Assembly (NCBI RefSeq): GCF_003633685.1
Contig: NZ_RBKT01000001.1
Coordinates: 6,696,001-6,760,000, forward strand
Source of the DNA: Micromonospora pisi
GTDB lineage: Bacteria > Actinomycetota > Actinomycetes > Mycobacteriales > Micromonosporaceae
Reading direction: 5' to 3'
Length of the DNA: 64,000 nt
Each line of letters begins with the position of its first letter. The stretch's first letter is position 1. Below, piece by piece: positions 57,716 to 64,000 of this stretch. The notes under the pieces were generated by a model. It saw nothing but the letters and a program-made list of their open reading frames with translations. It searched no databases and was not told the origin of the DNA. The translations under genes were made by a program, and so were the position numbers.

Positions 57716-58198
57716 CTAGCTGGTGGTGGGGTTGGCGGAGGAAGGTCGGGTGGGGGCGAGCCGTTCGCCGAGCCGTTCGAAGACCCGGGTCAGGGTGCCG
57801 AGTTCGGCTTCGCTCAGGTCGTCCATCAGGTGCTCGCGTACCGACGCGGCGTGCTGTGGCGCGGCCCGCTGGAGGGTGAGCAGGCCGGCGGCGGTGAGCA
57901 CGGCCTCGCTGCCACGCCGGTCGTCCGGGCACGGCTGCCGGGTGACCAGGCCGCGTTTCTCCATCGAGGAGATCTGGTAGGTCAGCCGGCTCGGTGAGAA
58001 GACCAGTCGGCCGGCCAGCTCACCCATCCGGAGTCGTTGGCCGGGGGCTTCCGAGAGCAGGACCAGCACCTGGTAGTCGCCGAGGTTCAGGTCGCTCGCC
58101 GCGCGCAGCTCGTCCTCCAACTGGTTGAACAGCCGTTGGCTGGACTCGATGTAGGCGCGCCAGCAGGCGAGCTGAGCGCTGTTCAAGCTCTGGGTCAC
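57716..58198 (-). CDS. MarR-family transcriptional regulator
   Basis: 160 aa. The winged helix is LNLGDYQVLVLLSEAPGQRLRMGELAG (in two parts), VFSPSRLTYQISSMEKRGLV and the wing RQPCPDDRRGSEAVLTAAG. Long first and last helices form the dimer. Pairing with pirin is a common arrangement for oxidative or phenolic stress sensing. A candidate operator lies 21 nt upstream of its start. Confidence 0.9.
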   Translation of the reverse strand: MTQSLNSAQLACWRAYIESSQRLFNQLEDELRAASDLNLGDYQVLVLLSEAPGQRLRMGELAGRLVFSPSRLTYQISSMEKRGLVTRQPCPDDRRGSEAVLTAAGLLTLQRAAPQHAASVREHLMDDLSEAELGTLTRVFERLGERLAPTRPSSANPTTS

Positions 58199-58218
58199 GT
58201 TCGATAACCTAGCACTCT

Positions 58219-58232
58219 TTCAAATTAGAAAC
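58219..58232. promoter_or_regulatory. Candidate MarR operator
   Basis: TTTCAAATTAGAAA is a dyad (TTTCnAATTnGAAA) in an otherwise GC-rich background, 21 nt before the marR start codon, as expected for autorepression. Confidence 0.45.
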
Positions 58233-58370
58233 AAACATCTCGCTGAGGTCCGCACAGACGCTGCCAGCTCGCAAAGAGCTGTCGTACGGGTTTGAAGCGA
58301 CCGTTCCCAGGGGAGGTCCCGGACGAAAAGTGCGCACGGTCACCGGTCCGGGATGCGAGACTGCACGACC

Positions 58371-58904
58371 GTGGAACCTCTGGAGATCTCCGTACCCGGC
58401 CTACTGCTGCGCTCCTGGGAGCTGACCGACGCGGCCGAGGTGATGGCGGCGATGCGTGAACCGGCGATCGCCCAGTGGAATTCGACGCCGAGCGCGGCGG
58501 TCGGCATGGAGGGCGCGCGTGAGTGGGTTCGCCGACGGGCCGACTGGTCCAGCGGGGACCACGCCTCGTTCGCCCTGGCCGATCCCTCCACCCGGGCGCT
58601 GCTCGGCTCGATCTCGCTGCACCGGATCTATGACGGCGACGCCTCGATCGGGTACTGGACGGTCGCCCCGGCGCGGGGTCGGGGCCTCGCCACCTTGGCG
58701 GTCGCGACCGTGACCGGCTGGGCGTTCCAGCGGCTGAACCTGCACCGGATCGAGTTGTGTCACGCGGTGGTCAACCGGGGGTCCTGCCGGGTCGCCGAGA
58801 AAACGGGGTACGCGCTGGAGGGGACCCTGCGCGAGTCCCACCGGTACGGCGACAAGCAGCGGTATGACGAGCATCTCCACGCTCGGCTGGCTACCGACGA
58901 GTGA
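58371..58904 (+). CDS. GNAT acetyltransferase (RimJ/RimL-like)
   Basis: 177 aa. The pattern ISVPGLLLRSWELTDAAEV, LLGSISLHRIYDGDASIGYWTVAPARGRGLATLAV (acetyl-CoA site R-G-R-G-L-A, read in two parts), then NLHRIELCHAVVNRGSCRVAEKTGYALEGTLRE matches RimJ/RimL enzymes that acetylate protein N-termini or small amines. GTG 58371 gives the usual N-terminus and GAGACT stands 8 nt upstream; ATG 58353 in the same frame is the alternative. Confidence 0.85.
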   Translation: MEPLEISVPGLLLRSWELTDAAEVMAAMREPAIAQWNSTPSAAVGMEGAREWVRRRADWSSGDHASFALADPSTRALLGSISLHRIYDGDASIGYWTVAPARGRGLATLAVATVTGWAFQRLNLHRIELCHAVVNRGSCRVAEKTGYALEGTLRESHRYGDKQRYDEHLHARLATDE

Positions 58905-58929
58905 CCGACCGGGGCTCCCGCGACCGCGC

Positions 58930-58935
58930 TAGCCT
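58930..58935 (+). promoter_or_regulatory. -10 box (TAGCCT) of a leaderless transcript
   Basis: TAGCCT ends 7 nt before the GTG at 58943; no Shine-Dalgarno lies in between. Confidence 0.45.
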
Positions 58936-58942
58936 GGGCCGG

Positions 58943-59527
58943 GTGGACGAACTTGAGCTGAGTGACTGGCGTGAGAAGGTGGCCCGGCTCTACCTGTCGG
59001 ACCTGGACCTGGCCGGCTTCCGTGCTGCCCGCGACGAACTCTTCGCCCGGCACCCGCAGTCGCCGATCCCCGCCGGGCGGCGGCCCGCCTTCACCGGTGT
59101 GCGCTACTTCCCGGAGAACCCGGAGGCGATCGTCGAGGTGCCCCTCCGTCCCGCCGAGGGGCAGTTGCGGATCGACACCGGCGGGCCGGACGGGGTGGTG
59201 ACGTACCGCCGGGTCGGGGTGGCGCAGACGCCGTGGGGTCCGCTGACCCTCTGGTGGATCGAGGCGTACGGCGGCGGCCTGTTCCTGCCGTTCCGTGACG
59301 GCACCTGCGGCCCGGAGTCGTACGGCGGGGGGCGCTATCTCACCGACACGGTGAAGGGCACCTTCGGGCGGGGCGTCACGGTGCTGGCCGAGGATCGGAT
59401 CCGTCTCGACTTCAACTACGGCTACAACCCGTCGTGCGCGTACGACGACCGCTGGGCATGCCCACTCGCGCCGGCCGAGAACACGGTCAGCGCCGAGATC
59501 AGAGCAGGGGAACTCAGGTACGAGTAG
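58943..59527 (+). CDS. DUF1684 family protein
   Basis: 194 aa. The DUF1684 signature is clear: DWREKVARLYLSDLDLAGFRAARDELFARHPQSP (in two parts), RYFPENPEAIVEVPL, LTLWWIEAYGGGLFLPFRDGTCG, YGGGRYLTDTVKG and DFNYGYNPSCAYDDRWACPLAP, a conserved Asn/Cys-rich motif. Function is unknown. GTG 58943 is preferred over a start at 58901 because of the -10 box just before it. Confidence 0.88.
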   Translation: MDELELSDWREKVARLYLSDLDLAGFRAARDELFARHPQSPIPAGRRPAFTGVRYFPENPEAIVEVPLRPAEGQLRIDTGGPDGVVTYRRVGVAQTPWGPLTLWWIEAYGGGLFLPFRDGTCGPESYGGGRYLTDTVKGTFGRGVTVLAEDRIRLDFNYGYNPSCAYDDRWACPLAPAENTVSAEIRAGELRYE

Positions 59528-59561
59528 GGTTCACCCGGAGGCGGTACGGGTAGCTTCCACC

Positions 59562-60746
59562 ATGACCAGCGCCTGGCACGGGTCCCACCGCTCGCCCGCT
59601 GGTCCGGGGCGGGTTGGCAGGTCGCTGGACCGGGTCCGCGAACGGTTGGGCGATGCCCTGCGTCGACGGGTGCAGGACCTTCGGGACACCTCTCTGATCG
59701 CCGTACAGGCCGCTGTGGCGGCCGGGCTGGCGTGGCTGTTCACCCATGACCTGATGGGCAACCCCGTCCCGGTCTTCGCGCCGGTCACGGCGATCAGCAC
59801 GCTCGCCGTCTCGTTGAACGGCCGGGTTCGCCGTACGTTCGAACTGCTCATCGGGATCGCCATCGGTGTTGCCGTGGGAGATCTGCTGGTGCAGGGGATC
59901 GGCGTCGGTTCCGCCCAGATCGCCTTGATCGTCGCACTCGCCATCCTCTTCGCCACGCTGCTCGGCGGCGGCGTCGCGGTGCTGACCCAGGCGGCCTCCA
60001 CGGCGGTGTTGCTGGTCGCCTTCCAGCCGCAGATGACCGATCCGGTCGTTCCCCGCTTCATGGAGGCGTTGATCGGTGGCGGCACCGGGCTGGTCGTGGC
60101 CACGCTGTTGATACCGCTCAACCCCATGCGGGCGGTGGACCGGGCGGCGAAGGCGGTGTTCGAGGCGGTGACCGGCGAGTTGCTCGAATCCGCGGCGGCG
60201 ATGGCCGACCGCGACCCGGTCCGGGCCGGTGCCGCGTTGGACCGGTTGTCCCGGGTCAGGGGGTACCTGAGTGACCTCGAGGACGCGCTGCGCAGCGGGC
60301 GGGAAACCGTGCGGTTCGCGCCGTTGCGGTGGCGCCAGCGGCGGGCGATCCTGCGCTACAGCGCCAGCCTGCCGTACATCGACAAGACCGTTCACGACAC
60401 CGGAACCCTGGTGCGGCGGACAGTCGCCGCGATCGAGGAGGGGGAGCGGCTGCCGGAAGGGCTGGCGGTGGCCGTACGGCACCTCGGCGACGCCGCCGGG
60501 CTGCTCCGCGAGGAGCTCAGGGAAGGGCTGAAGCCGGAGGGCGCCCGGGAACTGGCACTGCTCGCGGTGACCGCCGCCAGCGAGGCGTACGCGGAAGGGG
60601 TCGGATTTTCCGGCAGTGTCATCGTGGCCCAGGTGGGGGTGGCCGCCACCGACGTCCTCCTGGCGGCCGGAACCACGCCGGAAGACGAGACGAAACGCCT
60701 CATCCGGCACGCGGCTGCCCGGGACCAGCGTCCGGAGCAGCCCTGA
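59562..60746 (+). CDS. FUSC-family (aromatic acid exporter-like) membrane protein
   Basis: 394 aa. A basic N-terminus precedes about six helices between residues 43 and 185 (SLIAVQAAVAAGLAWLFTHD, VFAPVTAISTLAVSLNGRVRRTFE, ELLIGIAIGVAVGDLL, LIVALAILFATLLGGG, VVATLLIPLNP); a long cytoplasmic helical domain follows. The pattern fits half-size FUSC/ArAE proteins that export aromatic acids or lipids. TAGCTT 5 nt before ATG suggests leaderless expression. Confidence 0.83.
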   Translation: MTSAWHGSHRSPAGPGRVGRSLDRVRERLGDALRRRVQDLRDTSLIAVQAAVAAGLAWLFTHDLMGNPVPVFAPVTAISTLAVSLNGRVRRTFELLIGIAIGVAVGDLLVQGIGVGSAQIALIVALAILFATLLGGGVAVLTQAASTAVLLVAFQPQMTDPVVPRFMEALIGGGTGLVVATLLIPLNPMRAVDRAAKAVFEAVTGELLESAAAMADRDPVRAGAALDRLSRVRGYLSDLEDALRSGRETVRFAPLRWRQRRAILRYSASLPYIDKTVHDTGTLVRRTVAAIEEGERLPEGLAVAVRHLGDAAGLLREELREGLKPEGARELALLAVTAASEAYAEGVGFSGSVIVAQVGVAATDVLLAAGTTPEDETKRLIRHAAARDQRPEQP

Positions 60747-60780
60747 TCTGCGGCCGTTACACAGCCGGGGGGACGACGTG

Positions 60781-60816
60781 ACGAGGAACCCCGTCCGGGC
60801 GGACGGGGTTCCTCGT
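60781..60816. terminator. Bidirectional terminator between the FUSC-like and stress-protein genes
   Basis: A perfect 17-bp palindromic stem (60781-60797 with 60800-60816, arm ACGAGGAACCCCGTCCG) closes almost without a loop; it separates two convergent genes. Confidence 0.78.
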
Positions 60817-60827
60817 TCGGCACCGCG

Positions 60828-61409
60828 TCAGTGGGCGCCGGCTGGTTGCCAGTTCATTCGGCTCAGCAGGTTCCGGGCCTGGTCGGCGAGATCGGCGTCG
60901 ACGGTCACCGCGTACTCGCGCGCCCGTAGTGTGGCCGCCGAGGTGAAGTCTCGTCGACCGCCTGTGCTGGCGTGGGCGATGGCACCGAAGATGGCACCCC
61001 AGGCGGCACCGATCAGCAGACCGGCGACGATCACCGCCCACCAGTTGCCGACGGTGAAGATGCCGAACAACAGGCCGATGAAGAGTCCGAACCAGGCGCC
61101 GGTGGCGAGACCCGCCAACGCCGCCCGTGCCGTCGTCAACCGCCCCAGCACCGTTTCCACCAGCGCCAGGTTGGTCCCGACGATGGCCGTACGTTCGACC
61201 GGGAACCGGTTGTCGGCGAGGAAGTCGACGGCCTGCTGTGCCCCGGAGTAGTCCGGGTAGGACGCCATGGTCACGGTTGTCCGATTGGCTTCCGGCCCGC
61301 CGTCACCCGGCATCGAGATCCCGCCGCTCGGACCCATCGGCAGGGAGTTGCCGCCGAACGGCAGGCCCGGCACCACCGCTCGCCCGCTCGGGTTCAAGGG
61401 TGTGGTCAT
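60828..61409 (-). CDS. General stress protein 17M-like domain membrane protein
   Basis: 193 aa. A Gly/Pro/Met-rich N-terminus of about 45 residues, then the GSP17M-like fold VTMASYPDYSGAQQAVDFLAD with VERTAIVGTNLALVETVLGRLT, then two helices (ALAGLATGAWFGLFIGLLFGIF and WWAVIVAGLLIGAAWGAIFGAI) and a soluble C-terminus (YAVTVDADLADQARNLL). It is commonly annotated as a general stress protein in actinomycetes. GAAGGAGG precedes the ATG. Confidence 0.83.
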   Translation of the reverse strand: MTTPLNPSGRAVVPGLPFGGNSLPMGPSGGISMPGDGGPEANRTTVTMASYPDYSGAQQAVDFLADNRFPVERTAIVGTNLALVETVLGRLTTARAALAGLATGAWFGLFIGLLFGIFTVGNWWAVIVAGLLIGAAWGAIFGAIAHASTGGRRDFTSAATLRAREYAVTVDADLADQARNLLSRMNWQPAGAH

Positions 61410-61492
61410 CAGCTGCCTCCTTCGTCAACGATGTGGGTTCCCGCCCGGCTGCGGCGCTAACCCGTGGTCGCCGCCGGGTGGGGGAGACGGAA

Positions 61493-61525
61493 GGGCCCCG
61501 CTGCCCGGTTCTGCCAGCGGGGCCC
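61493..61525. terminator. Terminator hairpin behind the GH6 cellulase
   Basis: An 11-bp perfect stem (GGGCCCCGCTG at 61493-61503 with 61515-61525) has an 11-nt loop, 18 nt after the cellulase stop. Confidence 0.65.
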
Positions 61526-61543
61526 GGTTACCTACCGGAAGGG

Positions 61544-64000
<2,457 letters not shown>

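Overview
The window is a high-GC actinomycete chromosome segment, most likely from the family Micromonosporaceae (Micromonospora or a close relative). This rests on the very high GC content and GC3-biased genes, many GTG starts, the XRE/DUF5753-DUF397 and XRE/DUF6879 gene sets, an ECF42-type sigma factor with a DGPF partner, CebR-type cellulase operators, and four copies of a palindrome built on GGAAGGGGCCCCTT. The genus is inferred from pattern, not from a database match.

Layout. 1-5.5 kb: SGNH hydrolase (cut by the left edge), F420/FMN oxidoreductase, succinate-semialdehyde dehydrogenase, a CPA1 Na+/H+ antiporter translationally coupled to a UBP-type zinc finger, an M43 metalloprotease and its small partner. 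6.6-13.2 kb (minus strand): a GH9 cellulase under a CebR box, followed by a CUT1-type sugar ABC transporter. 13.5-23.2 kb: a membrane-anchored solute-binding-like protein with a coupled membrane protein, PP2C phosphatase, HrpB helicase, XRE/DUF397 pair, GPP34 protein, APC permease and GNAT acetyltransferase.

23.2-29.8 kb is the accessory region. It is a 6.6-kb integrated element bounded by a 20-bp perfect direct repeat that splits a terminator-like hairpin behind the GNAT gene. It carries a GntR regulator, an excisionase-like HTH protein, a frameshifted HTH/membrane protein, a DUF6879-XRE module, a chain of overlapping micro-genes, a secreted peptidoglycan-binding protein, a holin-like protein and the C-terminal part of a tyrosine integrase. 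No replication or TraB/FtsK transfer gene is visible, so it looks like a decayed AICE/prophage hybrid.

29.9-41.4 kb: a SigB/SigF-type sigma factor, then a purine-catabolism region. This holds MocA- and XdhC-type xanthine dehydrogenase maturation proteins, a PucR regulator, OHCU decarboxylase, HIU hydrolase, urate oxidase, the three xanthine dehydrogenase subunits and an 8-oxoguanine-deaminase-like amidohydrolase. The later steps lie 10 kb away (51.7-55.4 kb: a CitE-fold DUF6986 protein, allantoinase, allantoicase). Together they would take xanthine through urate and allantoin to ureidoglycolate.

41.5-51.4 kb: DGPF protein with an ECF42 sigma factor whose start region looks damaged, a repeat protein, a PadR/ABC/FtsX operon, a SEC-C pseudogene, alpha/beta hydrolase, phosphodiesterase, orotate phosphoribosyltransferase and a glutathionyl-hydroquinone-reductase-type protein. 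55.4-64 kb: ADC-like protein, a 43-aa membrane peptide, pirin with its MarR regulator, GNAT, DUF1684, FUSC-like protein, a general stress protein, a GH6 cellulase with a second CebR-like box, and the start of a secreted sugar dehydrogenase cut by the right edge.

Recurrent features are leaderless genes (a -10-like hexamer 5-8 nt before the start codon), perfect GC-rich hairpins as terminators, and ATGA/GTGA stop-start overlaps inside operons.
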